A stretch of 47,585 nucleotides of DNA from Bacteriovoracaceae bacterium (GCA_017858255.1 JAFMBV010000018.1:1-47585); one strand, 5' to 3'. Positions 25,518 through 35,678 are shown, numbered from the stretch's first letter. Made by a program: numbers and translations. The notes: a model not told the origin generated them from the sequence alone.

Positions 25518-27602
25518 ATGAAATTTTCTTTTAAGAATTTATCCATACTCTTTGTTCTTCTGATGACGAACTGTTCACAGAAGCAGGTTCGCTTCTTTAG
25601 AGCACCTGCCGCTATTGAGAAAGAAGGGTGCCTATCTTTGATGAGAGGGCTTCTTAAAAATACAAGACCGGAAAGACAATTCACGAAGAGAGTCGATAGT
25701 GTTCGAAAAGGGCTTATGGCCCAAAAAGGAACAGAGGATTTTCAGGCGCTAGTCGATGATATCGTTGCAGATGCTGCTAATTTTGAAGATGAGGTTCTTA
25801 ATCAGGAGGCCATCTCTCTACATTCTGTTTTTACAAATTACACTGAGGCCTTAGCGAGAGGGGAGAAAGACTTTACTCCTTTTAACGAAGAATTTCAGAA
25901 AGTGGCCGATAACTTTATTAAAGCAAGGGGACGTGTTCGTCCTCTCTCAAACAGCTATAAAAACCAAGAGCATTTTGAAATGCTTAGGTTTATGGAAAAG
26001 ATGCCGCAGAAAAAGGTAAGCTCAATAGCTGAAAAAGACAGGCTTAATGAATTTATTCTTTTTATGACTCATAAACAGTTTATTTTTGATGTAAGCAAGC
26101 AAGATAAAAATGAATGGAAATCTTTCGCTTATTGGGTGATTAAAAACCCTGAGATTTTAAATGCTGAGAATAAGTCTTTTGATGAATTTTATAAAAGAGA
26201 ATTTTCTCGCTTTCAAGAAGCTTTCAAAAAACAAAGTAAGGCTGAACGAGGAAGTATAGAACGTGCCGGTAAGGAGTATATGTTAGAGCAGTATAATCAA
26301 CTGTCTCAAAAGAATATCAAATCCACGACTGATATTACAACCATCAAAAAGGATGCAGTCCTACTACTACGACTATTTGGTGATCTTGATAATCAATTCG
26401 AAGAGGATCGCTTTCTTTCCTGGCTATTTAAGAATGACCACTTAAGCGCGAATAAATTCAACTCTTTAAAAGAATTGGCCACAAAAGAAGACTTTGAACT
26501 TAAGTTGGGTGATGCCTTGAGGCAATCTTACCGAGAGTTTGCCTCCTTTCAAAATGTTCCTCCATTTTCAGATAAGAACATTCTAGGTCGTACGAAAGAA
26601 AAGGTTAAAGGGCTTTGGAAAGGATTAAGAAAAGAGGCACCAAGTTGCGACACACTTGATTGTGTTTCTGAGAAATCGCTAACTGGTTGGAAAAAACTTT
26701 TCCAATCTAAGTTTTATAAAGATTCCTTTTCTTGTCTTGCTCACAACCCTTTAGTATTGAAGACGATGACCATGGATATGGCATTAGTGTGGGGAGCCTT
26801 ATTTTGGCATTATAGAGGGCGAGAGGAAGAATTTCAGCGATTCCCCTATGAAATTATTGTTAGTGGTGCTGTGTTTGCCCCCGTTATGGCCGAGGCAAAT
26901 TGCCGTGCGAGTTTTAAAAGTGCTCTTCCTTTTGGTGCTACTTTGCCAAAAGATGAGGTGTTTGCAAGTCTGTCCAAAAAGTTTGGGCGAGGAGTAAAGG
27001 CCTGGAGAGGCGTCGCTCTCAGAGGATTTCTCGCAAGCGCTGGAACCTTAGGTTTAACGATGGGGTTTGATCATCTCTTCTTAGCGATGGGCCACACCAT
27101 AGCAAAACCTCTAGCGTTAAATGATCTTATAATCCTTATGCCACTTACTTTTCTCTACCATGGTGCCTGGTCAGGAATTAAAAATGTCGCCTTCATTAAC
27201 CCTTTACGCCATAAGGTCTTGCCTCGACTTGCGGAGTACGTTACTCGTAAAAGGGGAGGTAAGATGGGTTATCTGGCCTTACAAACAGGTCTAGACTTTG
27301 GAGCGTTTTATGCTCTTATGAATTTTAATCAATGGGAATATCTTGTTTTATATCAAGAGAAAATTCTCCCTATCCTTACAGGAAGTTTCTCCGCAGGAGT
27401 AACCCTTGAACATCGTAGAGAATTATCTCCAGAAGGGGTAAATCTAGATAATTTTGAAGGAGTTAGTGAGTCCGGAATAAGTTCTCATATGACTTTGGCC
27501 GAAGACGACGAAGGCATCTCTCTTAGAGATGGCGATACAGATATACCAAAAGATGAATTAGAGGCCTGGGCCGATGAGATTTTAAATGGTGTTAAAAACT
27601 AA
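25518..27602 (+). CDS. Large lipoprotein with C-terminal hydrophobic helices, unknown function
   Basis: This is a 694-residue protein with a lipoprotein signal (lipobox MTNC, Cys19). Nineteen residues later it has KEGCLSLMRGLL, the same C-x2-L-[LMF]-R-x2-L pattern as the lipoprotein at 2869. Residues ~40-400 are highly charged and helical. Residues ~410-600 include several hydrophobic helices (MALVWGALFWHY, LIILMPLTFLYHGAW, LQTGLDFGAFYALMNF), which is odd for a lipoprotein and implies insertion in the inner membrane. The tail is acidic. No family or active site recognised. Its stop overlaps the convergent DTW gene. Confidence 0.75.
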   Translation: MKFSFKNLSILFVLLMTNCSQKQVRFFRAPAAIEKEGCLSLMRGLLKNTRPERQFTKRVDSVRKGLMAQKGTEDFQALVDDIVADAANFEDEVLNQEAISLHSVFTNYTEALARGEKDFTPFNEEFQKVADNFIKARGRVRPLSNSYKNQEHFEMLRFMEKMPQKKVSSIAEKDRLNEFILFMTHKQFIFDVSKQDKNEWKSFAYWVIKNPEILNAENKSFDEFYKREFSRFQEAFKKQSKAERGSIERAGKEYMLEQYNQLSQKNIKSTTDITTIKKDAVLLLRLFGDLDNQFEEDRFLSWLFKNDHLSANKFNSLKELATKEDFELKLGDALRQSYREFASFQNVPPFSDKNILGRTKEKVKGLWKGLRKEAPSCDTLDCVSEKSLTGWKKLFQSKFYKDSFSCLAHNPLVLKTMTMDMALVWGALFWHYRGREEEFQRFPYEIIVSGAVFAPVMAEANCRASFKSALPFGATLPKDEVFASLSKKFGRGVKAWRGVALRGFLASAGTLGLTMGFDHLFLAMGHTIAKPLALNDLIILMPLTFLYHGAWSGIKNVAFINPLRHKVLPRLAEYVTRKRGGKMGYLALQTGLDFGAFYALMNFNQWEYLVLYQEKILPILTGSFSAGVTLEHRRELSPEGVNLDNFEGVSESGISSHMTLAEDDEGISLRDGDTDIPKDELEAWADEILNGVKN

Positions 27603-28729
27603 GACAAATCTTTAAGATAATTCTCTTTCAAACGTTGACTACCAATAAAATTCACCTTTTTTTCAATAAAAGTATGAAAAGCGGAGAGAAGTTCTTGCTG
27701 TTCATTGGCCTTATTAGGCTCCAGCTCTTTCCAGCAGGCACAAAATGTCTCAAGAGTATTGAGTGCTCCTGGAGTCTTCTGTTTCCGAATGAGGTAATTT
27801 GATTGAAGTCCTGATATCTCATAACGTGGTAGTTTGCTAAGCCACGGGTTTTGAAAAAGAATTCTTTTACTCTTTTTCCAAGTAGCATCAATCAGAATGA
27901 GAGGAAGTTCTGCTAGTGATTGATTGATGGCCAGGCCTTTTTCAACGGCGTTAGAGTCGTGTGGGTAAATAAGGGTTCCTTTTCTTTCTTTAAAAACTTC
28001 TCCTTCTATTACACATAAATCTTTAAAATACTTTTGTAGTAAGGGTACTGTCGCCAAGGGGTGTTTTTTTTCATCTGGGTGACGAAGAATAATTATGCTA
28101 GGTGATGTTTGTTTCTTTTCTGGAAAGTAAGGACACAAACAAAGTGTTTCAACTTGTTCACATTTTGAGCAATACTTTCTTTTGAAAAGTGTTCCAGCAA
28201 CCACTTTCGTTTTCTTAACCTTCTTTTCATTAGGGTGCCAGGCGACCCCCCATATTCTCCCATCCTTTAAAGTATGTATTTGAACCTCTCTTAATTGAAT
28301 CCCTGTTGAAAAACGATTTACCTCTAAGATTTCAAGGGAGTATTTCTCTTCCGTGATTTTCTTCGGTTTCCTATTGATGACTAGAATATGGCCAGTATCA
28401 CCTGATTGGGGCAGTCTTTCTTTTTTCCAACAGAGAAGATCGTGTCTCTTTAACTCTTTAATATTCTCTTTTGCTCCAAGTGTTTCTATTAGATCAAAGT
28501 AATCGCTTGCTTTGGGGAGGCTTGGTAGGGACGCAGGAAAGAGCTGTAACTCCTTAAGAAGGAGAGTGATAAGTCCTGCGCAGTCACATTTTAAAATACC
28601 CTTGGAGCGATCAAGGAAGGGGGTTCTGTCAAAAGCATGTCCCTCCTTAAAAGAGGTCAGCTCTTCAAGGAGGAGGTGCAGAGGTAAAGTTTTTTCTAGG
28701 TTAAGGGATTGCGGCTTCAAGGATTCCAC
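27599..28729 (-). CDS. Fusion: NlpC/P60-like domain plus DTW-domain (tRNA acp3U-type transferase)
   Basis: This is a 376-residue two-domain protein. Residues ~1-165 resemble an NlpC/P60-type cysteine peptidase/amidase: CDCAGLITLLL with Cys50 as possible nucleophile and SGDTGHILVI with His114 as possible base. Residues ~180-365 match DTW-domain proteins, related to TapT-type enzymes that add 3-amino-3-carboxypropyl from SAM to uridine in tRNA. The zinc-like cysteines (CSKC...CLC, 187-199), RHPDEKKHPLAT, DATW (281-284) and NTLETFCACW are all visible. The GTG start lies within the last 29 nt of the nuclease gene. No signal peptide is seen, so it is cytoplasmic. Joining these two domains is unusual. 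Confidence 0.8.
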   Translation of the reverse strand: MESLKPQSLNLEKTLPLHLLLEELTSFKEGHAFDRTPFLDRSKGILKCDCAGLITLLLKELQLFPASLPSLPKASDYFDLIETLGAKENIKELKRHDLLCWKKERLPQSGDTGHILVINRKPKKITEEKYSLEILEVNRFSTGIQLREVQIHTLKDGRIWGVAWHPNEKKVKKTKVVAGTLFKRKYCSKCEQVETLCLCPYFPEKKQTSPSIIILRHPDEKKHPLATVPLLQKYFKDLCVIEGEVFKERKGTLIYPHDSNAVEKGLAINQSLAELPLILIDATWKKSKRILFQNPWLSKLPRYEISGLQSNYLIRKQKTPGALNTLETFCACWKELEPNKANEQQELLSAFHTFIEKKVNFIGSQRLKENYLKDLS

Positions 28730-31700
28730 CGAATATTCCTTGAACGTCGTCCCATGTGAAGGAATTTGGGGTGTTAGCTTTTCGATTGCAACTTATCTGC
28801 GTTTGTTTGCCAGAGTTGCTCTCTAGAGTAAGAGTTATGATCTCTCTACCCTGAGACTGATTGGTCTCACTTGTTTTGAGAGTCAATTCTAGTTGATTCT
28901 TTGGAAGTTCGCCTTCAACCTCACAATATGGTTCACTTTTAACTTTCTTTAATCTCTCTGGAGAATATAGGTGAGGACTTTGTATTCTTCCATCAACAAT
29001 AAAATTATCTTTTATGGCCGATAGTGCTTGAAACTTTTTAGCATCCTTTATTAAGACCTTTATTTGGGCTTCGAGCTCACTTAAGGGGGACATGGTTTGT
29101 TCGCGTAATTCATCAACACGGCTAGGGTTTTTAAAGTAAAAACTCGCTAGTACCGGATCATGATCAGACAGACGACCCATATAGTCTGAATTAATATGAA
29201 GAACTTCAAGCACAGGACTTTTGCTCATGAGATTCTTGTTGGCAAAAATAAAGTCTATGGCCGAACTACTACCGTTAAAATTGTGAGAGTAGCGGTCAGC
29301 CGGATCAACCAAATTACCTGAGAACATCATATTATGGAGAGTGCCTTCATTTTCAAGTGTCCGCATGGAGCGCTCATTATATTGAGCATTGAAGTCACCT
29401 AGGACCACAACATGGGCATTTGGTTCACGAAATTCAATGATTCTTACAAACTCATTAATCCCTTGAGCGAGTAAGGCCCTACGTTCATCTGACTTAGGGT
29501 ATGGAGGCTGTTGGGCTCCCCAAAACGAAGTGTCACCAAGTTTAGAGTTAAAGTGGTTTCCAATGACAAAAACTTTTTCACCCTTAAAATCAAACTGGGC
29601 GACAATACTCTTTCTCGTGTTCTTAAAGGCCTCTGAGTTAGGAAACACGCGACCTGGATTTACCGATAAGTTTCCTTCTTGAGTCATGCGTGTTTCTTGA
29701 AGACTACCGCTAGCAAGTGGACCGTCTGTTGGCTCGCCCCAAGTCGTAAAACTTACGCGATTAGCATTATAAATCATGGCCACTCTGATATTACCGCCAG
29801 GTTGACCACCTTCATTATGGTTGATGGGGTTAACATTTATACCTAAGTATTTAACGCCATCTTGCGCACATTGAGATCTTTTTATGAGCTTATTAATTGT
29901 TTCACTGGCTTCGGCACCACCTTGTAAGTCAAGGCCGTTATCATCTTGTATTTCAATGAGAGAAACAATATCAGGACATTTTAAATTGTTTCTAATGGCC
30001 TTACCCATGCTTTCAAGACGATCTTCTTGATTACCGGCCAAGTTCTCGAGGTTGTAAGCCGCTATGGTTAGCTTACGGCCTTTTCCAATTTGAGTTGATT
30101 GTGGACGACATTCAAATGGCATAGGTCCTTTGAAGAAATCGATATCAAGACAATTAATAATCTTTTTTGGATTTCCATTTTCATCTTTATCAAAAGATTC
30201 TCTTAAAAGTTTAGAGCTAGCTTTTGCAAACTTAGGGTCTTCTGGATCATCACTTAAGAGTTCTCGCATTTGAATGATTTCAGCGCAAGTTGCACTTGAG
30301 AGGCCTTTATCGAAGAGCTGAGTATAAGCAGGATTAAGATATTCTAGAGAGCGCACGACGCAAGGGGCTTCCTGGGAGTTGTTAACGAATTTGTCATAAC
30401 GATAGACAGTTTGGGGAAGAACAAACGTGTATTCTCCACCTCCAAAAAGGTTACTCTCGAAGCTTACAATACCGGTGATATCACCTTTGAAAACATCTCC
30501 AATATTATAATGATATTCAGGGGTGACGAGACCAGATGGAACGCGGCACTTTTTTTGTCCACCATCGTCCGTGTATACGATCCCTCCCTGAAGCTCACAT
30601 GTATCAAGCTTCCTAGGGTTGGAGGGACTTAAACGATTAAAATCACCGGTTAGATTACCTGCTGAAAAGTGAATAACTTCAGGGTTAAAGTTACCGGCCA
30701 TAAAGTCTTCCGTGATACCACCGGTTAAGGTACGACTCGTCTCACGACGGAAGCCATCGCCAACAATAAAGAGGCTCAAATGTCGTTGAGGCCTTAGACG
30801 AACAAGCTCTTCGTTACCACCACGAAAACCAGTTATACGTGGGTTTCGTATCTTTACCCTCATGCCTTCTAAAGATTCCCAAAAATCAATTCCATCAGTA
30901 AGTTTTAAAAAGGGCTTGAAGTTGAGATCTCCTGCCCAAGTTGAAAGAATGCGATTGGGAATTGCTCTGCCATCCATTCCAATTAATGTTGCCTTAGGTA
31001 GAGGTTGACCCTTTCTTAAAATCTTTTGGGCGGTTACATCGCGAATGACGGTTTTGGACATATTTTGTTTGTTCTCCAAGGTCATATGCTCAAAGACTGT
31101 TCCACTTACTTCAATTTCGTCTCCAACTTCAATATTTGTAAGGTCGGCGACGAGGTGAATATGAAGGGCATCAGAAGTTTCATCAACTCCGTCCCCCTGG
31201 GGGTCTTGGATGATGATATCAATTCCTCTTGGGAACCAATCGACATTATCAACAGCAGTTACTATTCCTCTCGTTGTTACTTTGTGGCCCCAGACGGGAG
31301 AGCGGTGAGAATTTCCTTGAATTTCATAGGTCTTTTTAAAACCAATATTATTCAAGGTGAAGTCACTAAAACGGGCACGAGTTTCACTTAGATAAGGCAG
31401 TTCTGGGACAGTTCTCAAATAAGTCCTGAGTGTTTCTTTGGCGGAAATAATTTTCCCCGTAGGAACGAAACTAAAGTTTAAGCCGTTTCTAAACTTATAA
31501 GAAGGAAATGTTTCACCAGAAAAGAAGAAATGATTATTTATGGCCACACGGTAGCTTTCATTGTCTTCAAATGTACGACCATTATCGAGGCCGTAGTTGT
31601 CCATTGTTACGACTCCCGCAACCATGTGGATGTTGTAGACCATGCCGGCAACTTCAATATCAAGTTTAAAGTTATCCTGGACACGCGTACGCACCAGCTT

Positions 31701-32072
31701 TTTAATATCGCGACCGCGCATTACGCCCACCATGAACTCGTCTTTATTTCCTGAAAGGGGATAAAGATCCATGAGGGTGTCCATATCTTGACCAGACATT
31801 GAAGTAGAGACAAAGGCCACATTTTCTTCGTTAACGAGGTCTCTTGGATATAGAGCAATATCTAAATCATGAACATCTCTCATGGCCGTGGCCATAAGGT
31901 TACCTGCACTTGAAGAAGTGTAATCGTTACGAACACCATTTTTCAAAGTAGTGGTCTTATGAGTTCCTTCAGTTGAAACAAAGGAGGTTCCGTTGGCGAG
32001 GCGATAGGTCTTATCACCACAAGAAATGACTGCAAGAAGGATGAATGGAAGAAGAACTTTGTTCAAATTCAT
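28701..32072 (-). CDS. Large lipoprotein nuclease: 5'-nucleotidase C-like, OB-fold and EEP domains
   Basis: This is a 1123-residue protein with a lipobox (VISC). Residues ~50-235 resemble the 5'-nucleotidase C-terminal domain (AGNLMATAMRD, then IALYPRDL) but without the metallophosphatase half that normally precedes it. Residues ~255-355 resemble an OB-fold as in ExeM-type nucleases (TTRGIVTAVDN, then GDEIEVSGTVFE). Residues ~665-985 form an endonuclease/exonuclease/phosphatase domain: IAAYNLENL, SLIEIQDDN, GNHFNSKLG, VVLGDFNAQ, SDHDPVLASF, all catalytic positions present. It probably degrades extracellular DNA at the cell surface, which would suit feeding on prey or biofilm DNA. It overlaps the upstream gene by 4 nt (ATGA). 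Confidence 0.88.
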   Translation of the reverse strand: MNLNKVLLPFILLAVISCGDKTYRLANGTSFVSTEGTHKTTTLKNGVRNDYTSSSAGNLMATAMRDVHDLDIALYPRDLVNEENVAFVSTSMSGQDMDTLMDLYPLSGNKDEFMVGVMRGRDIKKLVRTRVQDNFKLDIEVAGMVYNIHMVAGVVTMDNYGLDNGRTFEDNESYRVAINNHFFFSGETFPSYKFRNGLNFSFVPTGKIISAKETLRTYLRTVPELPYLSETRARFSDFTLNNIGFKKTYEIQGNSHRSPVWGHKVTTRGIVTAVDNVDWFPRGIDIIIQDPQGDGVDETSDALHIHLVADLTNIEVGDEIEVSGTVFEHMTLENKQNMSKTVIRDVTAQKILRKGQPLPKATLIGMDGRAIPNRILSTWAGDLNFKPFLKLTDGIDFWESLEGMRVKIRNPRITGFRGGNEELVRLRPQRHLSLFIVGDGFRRETSRTLTGGITEDFMAGNFNPEVIHFSAGNLTGDFNRLSPSNPRKLDTCELQGGIVYTDDGGQKKCRVPSGLVTPEYHYNIGDVFKGDITGIVSFESNLFGGGEYTFVLPQTVYRYDKFVNNSQEAPCVVRSLEYLNPAYTQLFDKGLSSATCAEIIQMRELLSDDPEDPKFAKASSKLLRESFDKDENGNPKKIINCLDIDFFKGPMPFECRPQSTQIGKGRKLTIAAYNLENLAGNQEDRLESMGKAIRNNLKCPDIVSLIEIQDDNGLDLQGGAEASETINKLIKRSQCAQDGVKYLGINVNPINHNEGGQPGGNIRVAMIYNANRVSFTTWGEPTDGPLASGSLQETRMTQEGNLSVNPGRVFPNSEAFKNTRKSIVAQFDFKGEKVFVIGNHFNSKLGDTSFWGAQQPPYPKSDERRALLAQGINEFVRIIEFREPNAHVVVLGDFNAQYNERSMRTLENEGTLHNMMFSGNLVDPADRYSHNFNGSSSAIDFIFANKNLMSKSPVLEVLHINSDYMGRLSDHDPVLASFYFKNPSRVDELREQTMSPLSELEAQIKVLIKDAKKFQALSAIKDNFIVDGRIQSPHLYSPERLKKVKSEPYCEVEGELPKNQLELTLKTSETNQSQGREIITLTLESNSGKQTQISCNRKANTPNSFTWDDVQGIFGGILEAAIP

Positions 32073-34228
32073 TCAAGTAGCTCCGGTATATCTCTTATTT
32101 CTGTATCCATGATCTGCCACGCTGGTGAACTCTTGTCCCTTGAGCGATGAGACCAACCTACGCGAACCTTTTTGTTCTTAAGGTTTTCAGGAATAAGGAC
32201 AAATTCACTCTTGTAGCGATTCCAATTGTCTCCCGGAGGATTATTGAGTTCAAAAGTAACTCTCGTCCAATCGAGATCAGCAATTTCTTTACCTGGGATA
32301 TCCTCGGCAATTACTAGGCGGACATCATTATCATCTTTATAGATGCCTTCATAAAATTTAATCGTATGTTCGATTCTAATTGCTGGTGCGACGGTGCCAT
32401 CAAGATCAATCGCTGCTGAGTAGAGAAGCTTTGTCCCTTGTGTATTAACATCTCCACCACGAACGTACTTATCGCCGTCTCTCTCTTCACCGCGAAACAT
32501 TGCGGGGTCTCCAGAGAGTGTGATTTGCTCTAGGTCACCAAGTAAGTCTTCAGAAAAGTTTTGGCGCCATAGTGGTTTACCTAGGTTGTCCTGAGCATTT
32601 GGATCAAAGGGCTGAGGTCTTGTGACGTACTGGAGGTTTTCTAAAACTCCATAGAGCTCAAAACGCTCGATCGCCCATGAGAGAATATGGTTACCTAGGG
32701 AGGCATTGTTTTCATAAACAAAGGCAATTGTGATTTTCTTGCCAGCAAACTCTTCAAGAGAGTTGATGCCAGAGTCAACTGTATTAAAGTTGAGACCGAT
32801 TGGTAGTTTTCCTAAGCTTATGCGTTTCCATAGACGCTCTTCTTTAGTGTCTGATACCTTGGCCTCAAATGTCGAAAACTTTTGGGTAGGATTTCCAGTT
32901 GCCTGGTGGGTGAAGTCTTTTACGCCGAAACGTGAAAAGTCATTGCGCCAAAAACGACTCCATTTTTCACCTTCATTTTTCGCAGATAACGCTGAATAAT
33001 ATAAGTCCCAAGTTGTGCTTGGAGTAGTTGCATTCATCTCAAAGGCCAACAAAATCTTCTTACCAGCGTATTTAGTAGGAATATCAAAGAAGAATTGGTC
33101 TTGCTTCTCCCACGTTTTCTTTGAAGTCTTGGCCGGAGTTATTGAAGTCCACTCTAGTTTCTCATGGTCAATTTTATCGTTGTCTAAGTTCGTAACCTCC
33201 GCAATTTTTATTCTCGCACCTTCTTTTTCATTTTGTGAAGATAGCCTGTGCCTAAGGGCCAAAGATATAGAATTCTTAGCGGGAACGTTAATTACTTTTG
33301 AAATTATACGGCTTACAGGCGCGATCTCTTTAACGCACTTTTTTGATTGTTCAGGTCGCACCATAGGTGAGCAGGTAAGGTATTCACCTTCTTTTGCTTC
33401 ATTCGAAGAAATTTGACCGTCTTTAATAAGACCATTGTCTGTTACTAGGAAGCGCTCGTAAGTCGTAATCTTACTCCCAGATACAGTAACTAATTTATAA
33501 GGCTCATTATTATCGTTATATTTCTCCGTCACGAAAGCACGAAAAGCATTATTTAGAATATCACTACGGTTAAAGAAGTCTCTTGGAAGATAATGTTTTT
33601 CAAGTTGAAATGAGTGACGAATGGAGTAGCCTGGGTTTTTAGCATTACTGAGATCAAAAGTTGGACTCAGGAGCGTTGCTGTCTTATTTTCCCCACGCAC
33701 ATTAACAGCGTATCTTTCTTGTTGAACAAAACGAATAGACCAAAAATTAGGAATATCTGAAGAGCCAAAAGGAGAAATTCCATCTGAAAAGCGGTAAGAG
33801 AATATTTCCCACTGAAGGTCGTCTAGGGGAACACCTTGAATAGCGGCGTACTTAACCATTAGTGAACGGGCACTATTGAGAACCTTGTCAATTCTTGGTT
33901 GGTCTCTCTCTGTAATAACAATATTTTGAAAAAACTTAAACGCAGTTTTTAGGCTCATTAAGGCCGATCGGTTGAAGGGATCGGCATCAAGTAGAACACT
34001 TGAAACTTTCACTCGCTCTATCGTTCCTCTTACTTGGCCTCTATCACGAAGAGAAGCATTTCTTAAAATTCTTCCGGTATCCATTTGGAACGCCAGCTCG
34101 TCAGCTTCTTGAACTAAGGACTCAATGAGAGGGTCGCCAATTGAAGGCTTAACTTCATCTTGATTATCACCACAACCTGCAAGGAGCAGGGAGAGAGAAA
34201 TTAAAAATGGCCAAAAATAAGTCTTCAT
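32069..34228 (-). CDS. Large lipoprotein with jelly-roll (choice-of-anchor J-like) repeats
   Basis: The product has about 719 residues. The frame is open to 34273, but the ATG at 34228 starts the lipoprotein signal (LLLAGC) and has an AGGA site upstream, so it is preferred. The N-terminal ~150 residues are helical. Beyond them are at least three jelly-roll-like modules of the type called choice-of-anchor J (TLLSPTFDLSNAKNPGYSI, then KKILLAFEMNATTPSTTWDL, then LLYSAAIDLDGTV and VGWSHRS). Such modules bind glycans or surfaces in other proteins. It sits between the barrel and nuclease genes and is translationally coupled to the nuclease, so it may present or anchor that nuclease at the outer membrane. 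Confidence 0.75.
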   Translation of the reverse strand: MKTYFWPFLISLSLLLAGCGDNQDEVKPSIGDPLIESLVQEADELAFQMDTGRILRNASLRDRGQVRGTIERVKVSSVLLDADPFNRSALMSLKTAFKFFQNIVITERDQPRIDKVLNSARSLMVKYAAIQGVPLDDLQWEIFSYRFSDGISPFGSSDIPNFWSIRFVQQERYAVNVRGENKTATLLSPTFDLSNAKNPGYSIRHSFQLEKHYLPRDFFNRSDILNNAFRAFVTEKYNDNNEPYKLVTVSGSKITTYERFLVTDNGLIKDGQISSNEAKEGEYLTCSPMVRPEQSKKCVKEIAPVSRIISKVINVPAKNSISLALRHRLSSQNEKEGARIKIAEVTNLDNDKIDHEKLEWTSITPAKTSKKTWEKQDQFFFDIPTKYAGKKILLAFEMNATTPSTTWDLYYSALSAKNEGEKWSRFWRNDFSRFGVKDFTHQATGNPTQKFSTFEAKVSDTKEERLWKRISLGKLPIGLNFNTVDSGINSLEEFAGKKITIAFVYENNASLGNHILSWAIERFELYGVLENLQYVTRPQPFDPNAQDNLGKPLWRQNFSEDLLGDLEQITLSGDPAMFRGEERDGDKYVRGGDVNTQGTKLLYSAAIDLDGTVAPAIRIEHTIKFYEGIYKDDNDVRLVIAEDIPGKEIADLDWTRVTFELNNPPGDNWNRYKSEFVLIPENLKNKKVRVGWSHRSRDKSSPAWQIMDTEIRDIPELLE

Positions 34229-34244
34229 TTTAAGTCCTAGTATT

Positions 34245-35678
34245 TTATGGTCTAAAAGGCTTTGAGCCATCAAAGCTATAAGTTAGGAAAATTCTAAATA
34301 GGTAATCTGTCTTAGAGAAACGTGCTAAAAGTCTCTGACTCTGGTTGTTGTTAGCAAAAAAGGCGTCAGCGGCATTTGTAAATACTGGGTTTTTAGCGTT
34401 TCTAAATTCAAACTCTGGGTTGACGACAAAGTTTCCATAATGAAGAAAACTACCGACGGCACCTCTTATCAACCCCCCGTGGGAGAGCGACTCATCGGCC
34501 GTTCTTAAAGCATTCGCACTTTCATCATCTCTAAAAATAAAGTTCTTCCCTTGGTAACGAAGGGCCGCGTAGGGAATAAGGTCTTCTCTGACTTCAAAAC
34601 CAAGTCTTACGCCGGTTGCAAAATCTGTTTTCCCTAGCCAATCTTGAAAGTTGCCATTGTAATCTGAATAAACAGGAAAGAAGCCTGGAGTCGTTGTTTG
34701 CTCAAACCAATTGTTTGATCGACTTAGGCGCCATGGACGTCTGCCGGCCTTTGTCCCTACGAACTCACCCTCAAAGATAAAACCACTCTTGAGGCGAAAA
34801 ATTCCATAAAGGGAAGCGGCTTGTTCTAACAGCGAGCCGGTCTCTTCCGACTTTGTGTGACCTACGGCGCCTAACCAAACACGAGCCGATTTACTTCTAT
34901 AGTTTGCACCAAACTTATAACCAAAAGTGGTTCTTCTCTCCCAACGAACGGCCGTCTGGTTATTTTGAATATCAAAGTTGGGGTTGGTTGAATAAAGGTA
35001 AGTGGCAAGACCTGCACCTGCATAAATATTAAAGCGCTTATTTCCTAGGGTTAGCTCAAGTCCAGGAATTGTCTTTCCCACGACGTTATTATTTCCTTGG
35101 GCAGGAAGAACTGTTGTTGGACCACCTTCAATAAAATAGATTCGAGTGACATCCCAGGTATTAAATTCAACACCGACTTCACCATCAAAGTTAAAGGGAT
35201 AGAAGGCCAGCTGAAGGTTGTCTGAGATCTGCCAATTTAATCTGGTAAATTCAGAATCAATATCAAGGCCTAGGGACGTACCACCATTTGCACTTTCATT
35301 GGTGTTTATTTGGAGATCTACCGTGAAGTCTACGGCGGAATATTTGTGAAAGGCTAAAACTTCAAAATCGGATGTTTTGTTATTAAAGCGGTTATCTTCT
35401 GGATATGTTTCAAAGCGTGTTCTGAAATAGGTGTCATCTGAATATTGGTAACGAAGAGAAGCACTTAGGCCAACCTGATCACCAAGCTCAGTTTTCTTAC
35501 CCTTTGAATAAATAAAGTCTTCGTAATAAAAGGTCTCGATAAAGAACTTTTTTAACTCAGGTGTCTCTTGGTCGATTTCAACCCTTTTCATCGATTGAAT
35601 AGTGACGGTGTCTGCCGCAAATAGAGGAAGAACACAGAGGAAAGCAAGAGTAGTGGCCGTAACACGTTGGAAATTCAT
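34245..35678 (-). CDS. Outer-membrane beta-barrel protein heading the nuclease operon
   Basis: The product has about 477 residues from ATG 35678; a GTG at 35690 is the alternative. It has a signal peptide (ends LPLFA-AD). The body alternates strands and turns throughout (LSASLRYQYSDDTYFRTRF, YIYAGAGLATYLY-like segments, YLFRIFLTYSF), as in a 16-strand or larger porin or receptor-type barrel. No plug or TonB box is apparent. It is the first gene of a four-gene operon with a lipoprotein, a nuclease lipoprotein and the DTW fusion; uptake of nuclease products is a plausible but unproven role. A LysR gene is divergent from it. Confidence 0.75.
   Translation of the reverse strand: MNFQRVTATTLAFLCVLPLFAADTVTIQSMKRVEIDQETPELKKFFIETFYYEDFIYSKGKKTELGDQVGLSASLRYQYSDDTYFRTRFETYPEDNRFNNKTSDFEVLAFHKYSAVDFTVDLQINTNESANGGTSLGLDIDSEFTRLNWQISDNLQLAFYPFNFDGEVGVEFNTWDVTRIYFIEGGPTTVLPAQGNNNVVGKTIPGLELTLGNKRFNIYAGAGLATYLYSTNPNFDIQNNQTAVRWERRTTFGYKFGANYRSKSARVWLGAVGHTKSEETGSLLEQAASLYGIFRLKSGFIFEGEFVGTKAGRRPWRLSRSNNWFEQTTTPGFFPVYSDYNGNFQDWLGKTDFATGVRLGFEVREDLIPYAALRYQGKNFIFRDDESANALRTADESLSHGGLIRGAVGSFLHYGNFVVNPEFEFRNAKNPVFTNAADAFFANNNQSQRLLARFSKTDYLFRIFLTYSFDGSKPFRP

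Noticed and set aside
31026-31391. 121-codon plus-strand frame inside the nuclease gene
   Set aside because: It is antisense to a conserved domain region of the large nuclease and shows no protein-like pattern of its own.
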